DNA of 64,000 bases from Scolanthus callimorphus (Eukaryota > Cnidaria > Anthozoa > Actiniaria > Edwardsiidae): assembly GCA_033964015.1 (NCBI GenBank), contig CM066916.1, forward strand, positions 30,025,404 through 30,089,403. Reading direction: 5' to 3'. Positions within the stretch are counted from its first letter, which is position 1. Every line of letters starts with the position of its first letter. Both the position numbers and the translations under genes were made by a program. The notes beneath the pieces are model-generated. The model ran no database searches, was not told the origin of the DNA, and saw only the letters and a list, made by a program, of their open reading frames with translations. Of the stretch, positions 51,301-63,300 are shown one piece after another.

Positions 51301-54300
51301 TTTGGTGTGCTTTCGTTTCGCGGGTCGAGGACGGGAGGGATGGCGAGAGCTGACTAGAAGTAACTAAGCCTACAAAAAACAGTTAAAAAACATTTGCCAT
51401 GTTTTCATTTGTATTGCCTTTTGGGAATCTTATTACCCTGCTAGCAGAGTAGATTTTTATGTGCTTTTAAAAGTTGTGATTATTTTTGTTTCATGTATTA
51501 ACCTAAGTTTGTAATCTCAACGGGCGAAATATAATTGTGAACGATACGATTTTTTTGCCTTTATCTAAGCTTACAGTAGTCAATTCGGCTGGACGAACAC
51601 TATCATACTTGTATTATTTGGCCTTGTGTAGTGATAATAATGATAATAACATGACTTTTGTCGGGCATATAGTTGATTTGTGTCCCTCGTAGCATGCTAC
51701 TCGGGCCCCAAATAAACTATATGCCCTCCAAAAGTCATGTTATTGTCCTATTCTTCGACCTCTAGTGCCGGACATCCGCGGAGTTCAACCTTGAGGTCAA
51801 CACATTTCTTCTTTTTCTTTTTTAAAATCCTTTAGATAAAAAAAAATGATGTTCTCGAGAACAATTATTGAAATACTTTGAGGCCGTTTTTTTTTCACTT
51901 TCAAGGAAAAATCCAGCTTTCAAAATCGCGCCAAAAGTTGGGAGCAGAAGCTCCAATTAGCTCATACATTTACTGTGGATTGAAAACGCCCGATTTTAAT
52001 ATTCAGCAATAATTAATTTTTAACCCTGCTGGATTCAAAATGTAAACATTGGAACTGGCTTATACCCGTCCGTTTCCACAGACAGACAGAATGTTATTTT
52101 TTCCCGGGGGGTTTTTGGGGCGGGGGTGCTCGTCGGGAACTTCGATTTTACCCCCAAAGGTACCAACAAGACGATTTTTCCCTCGTAATTTTCTCTTGTA
52201 TTTTTTGAGAGCGAAAATACGTCTGAATTCAGGCTTCAGACAAGCGTGATTTGCTAGAACGGACCCCTAACTGGTACCTATCTTTAAAAAATTGAAAGTT
52301 TTCAAATTTTACCTCTAAAAGGCACTACGACGAGCACCCCCCGCCCCAAAAATATTGGAGTCCCCCCCCCCCCACCCCCTGGATTTTTTCCGGGAAATTT
52401 CAGTTTTTTTTAAATGAGCAACCCCACCCATTCAATATGAGAGCCTTCCCGGCCCTGTCCTCTTCACTCTTCATTACCCACGAGTTGGCGATAGCTTATA
52501 GCTTTGATTCTAAGAGAGTTTGCATGCTCCCAAAGGAAAATGTTGAAACTTTAGGCCTTGAGACGGCTATTCTCGAACCCAGAGCACCCGGCTCGTTACC
52601 TCGCGGGGGAGGCTCTGGTGACAACCACTGATGCATGCCCGAGATTTGATACAGAGCCATTGAGAGAAACAACATTCTGCGTATGCTCCAACGTTCAAAA
52701 TCAGCCAATCGGCGAAGGTCCTCAAATGGCGGTCACCAGAGTCCCCCACGCGAGGTGACGAGCCCGGGAGTTCTGGGTACGAGAATTTATACCACGTCAC
52801 AGAAAATACAGCCAATCAGTATGCAGGAATGGCGTTGTATATTTGGGCGGTATTCCATTCAATCTTCCCATCGTGCACTGCATTAAGTAAAACGTTGCTT
52901 TGAAGTATTGTTATGAAGTATGGTAAAAATAGCGTGGTATAAAATAGTTATACAATGAATTATCGTGACTCAACTGCAGAATATCTCACTTGTCACTTGT
53001 ATTTTCTTAGCATACACACTCGCCTAAAGGCTCGTGTGTATACCAGAAAATACAATTGACGCGTGGGATATTCTGCAGTATGTCACTCGAAAGCATTTAT
53101 AACTAGTATGTATCTTACTGTACCTGCCATATCCTGTTGAGGAATCCATATGCTAACAACACATAGTCAGTATAATGTGGAGATGAGCGTCCAGCAACTT
53201 GCGCCAACATCACGTGCACCCGGCACAGGGTCTCCAGCTGCCTAACGTCACACATCTCCTCTGTGCGCACGCGCAGATCAGATGGCCGCTGACCGATGAC
53301 TGACTGGCGCTCTCGCGGGATATATTTGGCGGCGTCCACGTTACTGTCGCTTTGTTCATCGTCATCTGCGTCTATAAGAAAGATGTAGTCCCATTTGATG
53401 ATTACAAATGATATAAAATACACACTTATTTCTGGATCCTGGTAGGAGAGGACGTTCACGGTGAGAAAAAATGAAGAGAACTTTGCAGTTCTCAGGCCCA
53501 TTACTCCAAAACACCCTTTAGTTCTCGACCAAAAAAACTTTATTTTGCAATTACTGCTATTGGTTCAAAAGTTTTCAGTTTTATTTTATTTGCCTACTGG
53601 TTGAAATTGAATAGTGCAGAACATCCTTCTGTTCCGGTAGTCACACGTGTCAACGAAAAGCACAAGGAAAAGACCTGATCGGCCCAGATTTTTTGACTAG
53701 CAGAACAGAAAAAATTGTAATCAAACTATGTTTCAAAAATACATTTTTAGCGCAAAGCAACAATTATTCTGCCACCTCCCCGTACTTTCAAAGAGTCAGA
53801 AAAAAGATTACCTTTCGTGGGAGATCCCCCTGCATTTGGTGAAGTCTTTGCCACTAAGATGTCTGCTGCCCACAAGAACTGTAACAATAATCAAGGAAGG
53901 TATCGTTACTGCAACGTATTTCGAAAAAATATTGAAACGAGCTTAGTAAAGCCAAACCAGGCAGCTCGATACAACATCTCTATTAGACATGTGCGAGCAG
54001 CCTGGTCCCAGGCGTTCCTCGTCTGCAGTGAGAAGGTAAACCGCTGAATGAATGTGCGCGGGCTCAAGGCTTTTCCTGTGACGTCGCGCTTCTACCACAG
54101 GAAGCCCACCCAGAACGCCAGGGATTATGCTGATGTGCGAGTATTTGTTCCTCATTCCTTCAGGAACAAGCTTGAGAACCCGAAACTTGGTAAATATTTT
54201 TCAATGCATGTTCAGCAATGTTTAACGTTGTCCAATACATTTGTAATTCCGGGAAAGTTGTATGATGTTGAACCATGTTAACACCATGTAAGTCATGTTC

Positions 54301-57300
54301 AAGAATGTTGCATCGTTCCCAATAGACCTTTTTCCAAAATGGCCGCCGCAAATTCACATGTCTTAAAATTAAACTGACTGAAAATCAAATACTGGCACTA
54401 GAAAGAGTATCCTTACATTAGTAATACTTTAAATTTTCGTTATGCCAAATGCCATGTCGGCTGAGAAATCAGAGTCTGAAAACTGAAAAATTTACAGAGA
54501 TTTGTATGACTGGGGATACAAACGTCTGTAAATTTTCAAATTTTCAACGTTCGTTTTCTCGGAAGATATTGGATATAATGCAGCGAAATTTTGTAGTTTT
54601 ACTAAAGTGATGATGTGTGTTCTAGTGCTGGTGTTCATTTTTAACAAAAATCGATTTGAATTTTCAGCCGCCATTTTGGAAAAAGGTCTATTCGAGATAA
54701 AGCTCCGACTTAGGGCTCGATACGGGTGAAAATACGCCATTTTCGTTTTACGCCTGACTTTTTCACTTTAGATTGTGCCTGTAATGTTGGTGCAAGGAGT
54801 AAAATTACGACAATGATGGTTTCCTGTTCGTTTCCTCGTTCGTAAAAAATCAAGGTTTGAGTTACGTAAAATGCATCAAATCATCACAAGTGCTATCTTT
54901 TAGCCATTACTTTGAACTGATTTTGAAAAACTGATGAGCATCTACTGAGCATCGCTGAAAAATTTCGCGCCGAGAAAAATAGAAATGTTGAATGGAAAAG
55001 TTGAACTGGATTGTTCCGCCTTACGCACACACCTGGTCAAGGGCGTCAGCAACTGGATACTCGTTGATAAACAACCATTCCCCGAACTCCAATAGATAGT
55101 CCACCTTTTGCCAGTCACTCTCTGGGCTCTACAACGAGAATAGGTTATGATTTTGATACAAAGTAGACTGCTAACATCCCCTACTTTGCCCCTTCCCCCG
55201 GAGAAGCGCGAAGAGCTCCCGACGAACGCCAGAGATGTAGCAGTCCCTACATTAGCTGTATTCACACCAGAGGCGAGTTTCCCGTCTGAGACGAGTTTCT
55301 CGCCTTGAATATGGTTCCCTGCTCTTCTGTGATCACGTGAAAACAATTTTTTTGAAGGGAAAAGTTTAGACAGATAACAAGCAAGTTTTTCTGAGCAGAA
55401 TTGACATCAAGCAGGAACTTTTTCTGACGAAAAACTCGTCTCAGACGAGTTTTCCGTCTCTAGTGTGAATACGGCTATTGGCGCGTTCCCCAGTTCGTCG
55501 GGAGCTCTTAGTGCTCAAGAGATTCCCAGTAGGGGTTGCTAGCAGTCTAGATACAAAGAGGTTCCAATATTTCTCATCCCCTGTCCTTGTGTTCTGTTTT
55601 GGCATAGTTAATGGAGTGGAATGGCTGGGAAGCCCGGCAAACTTCAAAGGACCAACACAATAGCGTGGGCTGAATGTTGAAAGGGGCTATCACGTGATAT
55701 TGACCCAGCACAATCTTTTGTTGCACCCTGATCTAATATGTGTGTCTGGCTGTACACTGAATATTATTGGCTGGATTTTGGTACTTATGTACCGTGACCC
55801 TACACAGACAAAAGGATTCCTCTGAAAAAGTGAAAAAAAGAGATAGTACAATAACAGGGTGTCAGGTTTCCTAACCATTCCCCTCTATAAACTATGGTTT
55901 TGGTAACTAGTATCACGTTGCGGTTTCCATAATTCGGCTAACTCCAACTTTTACTTTTCAATCGCCAATTTTGGTTCTGGTTTCCGTCAATTAAAATGTA
56001 AAACGACTGGTCAGTCTGGCCAGTATTTAGATCTCCATTACCTAACAAACGCAGAAAAACCTCTCGCAGAGGGTTCGCTTTTATATACAATTTAGACGTT
56101 TGACTGACGATTGTTGGAGAGTGCGAATGATGTTGGTTGAGTGAAATGCTGCTGCTGCTGCTGTTGTTGTTGATGATTAGCTATAGGCTGAGACATACCT
56201 CTAGCGCTTCAATAGCGTTCTGATAGGCCGAGAGCTGGTCCATGGGGTCCTTGGAGTTGAGAGCCACGTGTCGCCACATTGACGACAACACTTCCTCGTT
56301 CTCGTTCTATGGTAAACATTCATAAACAAATTATTATAATACTACTATAGAAACAAGCTGTCTCGTGTTTGATATAATACTTACAGTCCTGTTTTTTTAT
56401 TATGTTCTTGTCACCACTTATTCATGAGTTTTCAAAGCACTTCAAGTTTTCCCTACCAAATATTGGGCGCCCCCTCCCTATTTCCTAGGAGATCTATGAG
56501 GACAACGTGGGACGTTTGGACTTTCTTCTTCCTTGAGCGGAGAGTTGATCTTTTAACGCTACTTACTTTGAATTTTCCCATGTCAAAGATAACGTTTCTA
56601 CCGAGCTTGGCCTTGGTGATGACACGATGCTTGAATATCAATCTGAGTAACAACAGAACAATCAGACTCATCATAATAAAGATCCCATTACTCAGAGCAA
56701 GAATCTCAGTCACATATTACGTCCCTCCCTCCCCATCTGCGGCTTATATAAGAAACGCATTTTCCCATAAAATTGACACATAGATGCGCACTTGTGCCAT
56801 AAAGGTTAATAGACCTCTTTCGCTTGGGCGTATTTTTTCCCATTTCAGATCACATGGCATTCCCATGAGTTTTCTCTTTTTTATGTTTTATGTTGCGCAC
56901 CGCGGGATATATGAAAGCATGCCATGCAAAGAAGGGCTATCAAAAGCATGTGATCTGAAGTGGGACGTGATATGAAATTGGGAGGGAAAGATTGCGCCCG
57001 AGGCAAAGAGGTCAATTTATAGCGCTGGTGACGCTTCCCGTCAGAGCAATGGGTCTGTATCACACGGCATCCATCTTGGATAAATCGTTCGTTCTTGCAT
57101 GTGCAGCCTCGTCATGATTACGAGTTTGCAGGGGGAAAACAAAGAATTGTATCCAAGATGGCTGCCGTGCGATAAAGGCCATTAGTTATCCCTCGCAAGT
57201 TTTAATCGCGTTAATCAGTTGAAGCACCTTATAAGGATATCACTTACAGTCTATGGTGAGTCCGTGGCATGTCTTTAATAGCCTGGTCCATAGCTCGCAG

Positions 57301-60300
57301 GCCTTGCTCCCAGTCACACTGTAAGAAAGGAAACAAGAAAACTCAGCCAATATTTTAGGGATTGTAAATAGGTTTTGATATACAGTAGTGTTCACGCGAC
57401 GTTATCCATTGTTGTTTATGTGCCAACCAGAGATCTGCGAGCCTGAGATTGTTTCACAGAGCAAAGGGCGATATTCAGTCTACGGTCGGCACCTACGCCT
57501 ATTTCAAACATGGCTCTTTGGGAATCGGTCTGTGGTCGTCGGGCACCATTGTTTCGTGGTCACTCAAGTAAAGCATCACATTGTATTCCGTGCGTCAACG
57601 ACCAAATCCCAAAGCAACGTTTATTCAATTAGGTGTTTATTTGAATAGAGCGGATTTCACATGACTGTCGTGAAAGCAATTGCAATTGAGCAATCACTAG
57701 CCAATCAGAAACAAGAGTAATTACAACTTACTGCTGAATGGCTTCCAGCCCAGCCAATCAGGAGCCGAACCAATTCCTTGCTTGTAATTAGTTCGCAATT
57801 TGATTGGTTGATAGAAATAAGCAGCCAATGAGAAAGCAAACTAATTGCAAACACGACGGTCATGTGAAATCCGCTCTATCAATGTTGATAAACAACTAGC
57901 GCTATTTTATGGGCTCGAAAGAAAAAGACGCTCCAGCAGAATTTGTTTCTCCTCTGTGGGTGTAAAATCCGTTCGAGCTCGTTTCTACAGCCATAAGGGC
58001 AGTGCTGTGCCTAAGCATTTTGACTTGTTAATAACTTCGCGTGATGTAATTGGCCACGAGAAGGCGAGTGCCGTCACAGTCATACGAAATCTGCTCTAGT
58101 TTTATCTTGGCAAGTAACTAAACTGGGGAAATGTTTCCAATATCTCGGGAAGAGCTTTTACTGGTACCTTATCAGCATAAGCCTGAAACAAGACGCCATA
58201 CATAGCGGCCCTCATCATTAGCTCCTCGTCGTACGCGCTTGGTATGGTCGGCTTCTCGTCCTGCTCTTTGTTCTCTTTCCCTCCTTTGCTGTCTCCTCTC
58301 TCCAGCTTGTCCCCTTTACCGCTACCTTTACCTTTGTCTCCTGGCAACAGACGGAACACCAATGAGAAAGCGAGGGGGAGAGGGGCGGGGTGGACCTCGA
58401 GAGCTCTATACTTCTCTCAGTTGGTAAGCGTGGGGGAGAGGGGTCGGGGAGGCATCCTAATATTTTTGCTCGCTTCCAAGATCGTGCGTCCAAACTCGCG
58501 GCAGTGTTTTGGAAAAGACGTGTTTATTTGCAAAACTAAAGTGCTTCCTGTCAATCCTCTGTCCTCTGTCGCATCTGCGATACATTGCTCACATTTGTCG
58601 ACGTCCAAACACTGCCATCACGAAGAAAATGCTCTTTGCTACACCAACTAGACCCTACTACAGAGACCCCTGGCTACGAATATCTGCACTACTCAATCAA
58701 TCTATTGATCAGGCAAAGTCTAAAACCCAATCAAGGAGTGACTTCAACGGGTTACTCTGTCATATGTACGGAGACGACCCGACTCCGAGATGACTTAGTC
58801 GCATAAGGAGAAACATACAGGTACAGGTACATGTACAGGATCAGGTACAGGTACAGGTATAGGTACAGGTATAGATATCATGACTCTAACCTTTGCCCTT
58901 GTCCTTTTCTTTATCTTTCTTTTTATCAGGGCCAGCCTTATCCTTGCCGCCTTTCTTGTCTTTGCCACTTTTCGCACTCCCCCCTGGTTTAGTCTTTTTT
59001 GCCTTCTTGTCAGGAGGGGCCTCGGTCTCTTCTTCCTCCTCCTCCTGTTAAACAAATATATAGTGGACAATGCAAAGGTAAAGGTAAAAGGACTGCGCTA
59101 CAAATTAGCACTTGGCACTTAAGCCCGGTGCACGCTAGCGATAGAGCAGATTTCGTATGACTGTGAAAAGTACCGCGGCAAAGTTGTGCCGCTCCGCGAC
59201 CGTGGCCGTGCCGTGATTACGCGATTTCATTCGGTATCTACAGCAGGCCAGGTTCCGTACCGCCACCGCGACAGCACCGCGCCGTGTCACGGCACTTTTC
59301 ACAGTCATACGAAATCTGCTCTATAACGACATAAGGACGTTATGTTGCAACGAAAAAAGCATGAGAAAATAATTGAAATAATCAGTATTTTCCATGGATC
59401 ATCATTAGATTACTTCAACAAAGCAATCTTGTGTTATTTTTTTGTGGACTTTTACAATTACTTTATCGGAGCAATCGGAGAGCGCGATATATCGTAACTA
59501 TATTATAAGTAGCGAGTAGCACTGATGTACTGGTCGCAGTGACGATCAACACCAGCCCTTCCTTACCTCATCCTCTTTGCCCTGCCCCTTGCCCGCGACC
59601 GCCGCGATACACTCAAGCGCCGCCTCAATCGGGTCTTTCAGCAGCTCTCTCTCGATGGGCTCGCCTATGAAAGGCTGGATGGCATTCCAGTAATGGCGTG
59701 CAGACGTGATAACGAGGTCGTAGTTAACTGCTTTCTGGCCAAACCTGCGGGTTAACATGTCATGTTACAATATCATGTCAGCGTCATCAGATTAGGTGCA
59801 CTGAAGGGGCTGCACCATGGCTGTTTGACTGCAACCATCGGGAAACACAGTCGGCTTAGCGTTCACAGTGAACTTCTGCAGAAACCCACCCATGGGAAAA
59901 CCTGAGTTTCCCATGGTAAAAGAATGGGAAGTGTTCGGATTTCCCATGGCTATCATTGTGAATCCCATGCCTGTGCTTTGGAAAATTCAGCTTTTCCCAT
60001 GGATGGGTTTCTGCAGAAATTCCCTGTGTATGGCACTCGCCTAGGCCTCTCACCTCTACGAGAAAGAGACAATTTTCTTTCTATTCGGGTCGTGATGGTT
60101 ATTGTGTTTCACGTCTTTTGGATGACACAATAAATCCGGCGAGATCCCGTCTTGCCTTCACTAACCTACCTAGTTTCAGCCGTGGCGAAAACTGAGGACA
60201 AGTTTTGTAATGTTTCATAGTAAATGAAATAAAGAACCCTTGCTGCCTTTGGCGCCGTTAGGACCCAGCGAAATTCATGTTCAGCTTATGAACAACATTT

Positions 60301-63300
60301 ACAGTTTACCCTGCTGGCAAAGGTTCCTTTCTGTCAGTCTTTCATTAGCTAGCGAAGTTGTTCACGTGTTTGGTATTTGGCGTGGTCAATGTTCACTCAA
60401 GTTTACCTGCAAGCATTAATGAAGCATATGAGGGCGTCTCTTCGGATGTCATTCTTGCCCTGCATATTCTTGATCAGACTTTGTCCCATCACCACGCTAG
60501 CATAGTACAACATCTCCTGCTCCACCACAACCTTGTGCTTGAACACACTAGGGAAAAAACAAGTAACAGAATTGTATATGACGTGTTCATTGATAACACC
60601 ACACTAGCATAGTACAACATCTCCTGCTCCACCACTACTTTGTGCTTGAACACGCTAGGGAACAATCAAGTAACAGAATTGTATATGACGTGTTAAAGAG
60701 CCTATGTCAGCCGCCATTTTGACAGCATAACAACATACCGAGTCCGAGAAAGCATCCACTTCCATCGGCTGATTTAGAGAATATAGAGCAATTTTCTCGA
60801 TTGAATTTGGTAAATCGAATCCGAAACTTTGTTTTTAGATGTTGATTTAGAGATTTCTACTCTAGCGTCCAAATGCATCAACTTGGCAACCGCTTTTTAT
60901 TATGAGTAGGATTCAACTGACGATAAAATAGTTTATTTCAGGCCCAGACAGGAGAGAGGGAAATTAGATGAAGTCGAAGACTGATGTTGCATGATATACT
61001 GTCATCGGACAATGTCCGTCCAAAATTGAAAGTTGACCGGTAAAACCTTTGTCTGGTCGGACATTTTGACCGGCCCCTTTTAACACGAGTCTTCATCTCT
61101 TGTGCGTATATGGCAGGCCAGAAACAAGGTGTGGCTGAGCGCAAATTGATTTGGGTGGTCGCCATGCCCGTCATACTTCCAATCGTTATTATCTAGCCCT
61201 GCTACTAGATAACTATATACCTGTCTGGTTTCTTTGGCTGTTTATTGGCCAAGCTGTTCTCCGCAAACGCCATGGCCTTCTGACCACATTGTATGACCAG
61301 TTCGTGGTTACTAGAGTTGAACGCTAGAACCGCAAGTCTACTCCATATCTCCAGCTCAACCAACCGATCTGTCCATTTGCTTGTTTCTACCATTTTAACC
61401 GTCTGAAAATAACGAAGGTATTTTTAGACCGGGTTGAACTATTTACTGATGAAAGTACCATATCCTCACCGCATCCTAGAGCGGATTTCGCATGACTGTG
61501 AAAAGTGCCGCTACAAATCTGTGCCGCGACCGCGATTTCATTGGCTCTCGTTCTAAGGACCGTAATTTGATTGGCCGTCCTTTATTTGCCGTGCCATGGG
61601 AGGCGGGTGGGGCGAAAACGAAAACCTCCTGACCCGAAGTCTCGGCAAACTGGTCCAGAACGAGGCAGGTTGTCGTTCCTTATGCCCAACGCACATGGGA
61701 AGGCCACGAGTCCGAGGGGGTTACACTATTGGGTGAATGAAACCCCTCCCGTGACATTCTTATTACGTATGCGGGATGGAATAGAGCAGATTTCGTATGA
61801 CTGTGACAAGTGCTGCGACAAAGTTGTGCCGCGACCACGACTACGCGATTTCATTCCGTACCTACAGCAGGCCAAGTTCCGTGCCGCGCCGCGACCGCGC
61901 GCAGTGTAGCGGCACGTTTCACAGGCATATGCAATCGGCTCTAGTAACCTGGCGGCATCTTTTAAACCATTTAATGAAGCACTATATTTTAGAAGCATTA
62001 TATGCAATGCAAAAATCCGTTAGTCAAAATGGCTAGTAAATTACTAAGATCGACTAGCGCTACGTACCTCAGCTAAAGTGGGACACAGTTGGAACTCAGG
62101 CAGTCCGTTCCCTTGCAGTGAGAGCATTTCTACAGCACACAGGGATCTTGACATGGGACCCTGGCTATGAGGGCTCTAAATATAGAACAGAACAATTCCT
62201 GTTTACTTACGTTTCATACAGAAGAACCTTTACATACGTTGGTCGAGTTACACGATATCATCATAGCCTAGCTATCAAGGGTTGGGTTAAGTAAAAAAGA
62301 AATGTGTGCAGAATGTTTTGTCGATGATATATTCAGTTCACAGCGTACATTTTTATTCAAACGTTTTGAAGACCACACGAAGTGATATCTTATGTCCTTA
62401 TTCATGGTTAAGGGCTTGGAGTGGTGATATTCCTGCAATGTTCTATATACACCTTTATTCGTGTTTGTGGGTTAGTGTCAGTAGTACAGTAGGTATGAAA
62501 TTACCCCTTTTTTGCGGAGCCAAGTGCCGAGCTGCGGAGCCATGGAGCCTCACAATAGAATGTTCTATATCAAGCTTTATTCGTGTTTGTGGGTTAGTGT
62601 CAGGTGTATAAGCAGAGGAAGTGCAGTGAATATTCGCGTAAAATGAACATTAAAAATCGTATTCATGGTTGAATATTCACTTCATCGTCGAATCATATTC
62701 TTTGTTCTTGTTCATGGGTTTGGATACGCGAAAGAGCAGGAGTGCTCCAGGGGCAATATTTAGTAATATTTCAATAGTAATATTTCCATATTTCCATGGG
62801 GTGGTATGTTTCTGGTGGTATATTATCGCATGTTTACCTCATCATCGTGTCCTAGATTCTTGTTCATGGGTTGTCCCAGTAGCTGTTTACAAAACACCCA
62901 GGTCTTGATCAGATGATGCCGCACACTGATGGGAATCAGATCCTTGGGCTCGCTACCGTTAGTCACAGTCAAGGAATACTCAATCACCTAGCCAGGAGCA
63001 AAAACGAAAATTAATAAGAAATTTTCTGGCTTTTGGGATTTGGTTTTTTCTCTACCGTCTATCAAACTCTCTGAGCCAGATTTCGTCGCGACGCTTGTCT
63101 GGTTTTATACGCTTCAGAAGCCAGTTGACTGCACTAGGCAAAACAGGGCTAAGGACTGATTGGTTCACATGGATTGACTGACGGATTTTCCAGGGGGGTT
63201 GTATTGGAAATTCCACGGGAGGGGGTGTGTCTGGAGACTGGAAATTCCAAGGGGGAGGGGTAAAAAAGGCGACTTTCCAGGGGCATTTATCCAAAATAGA

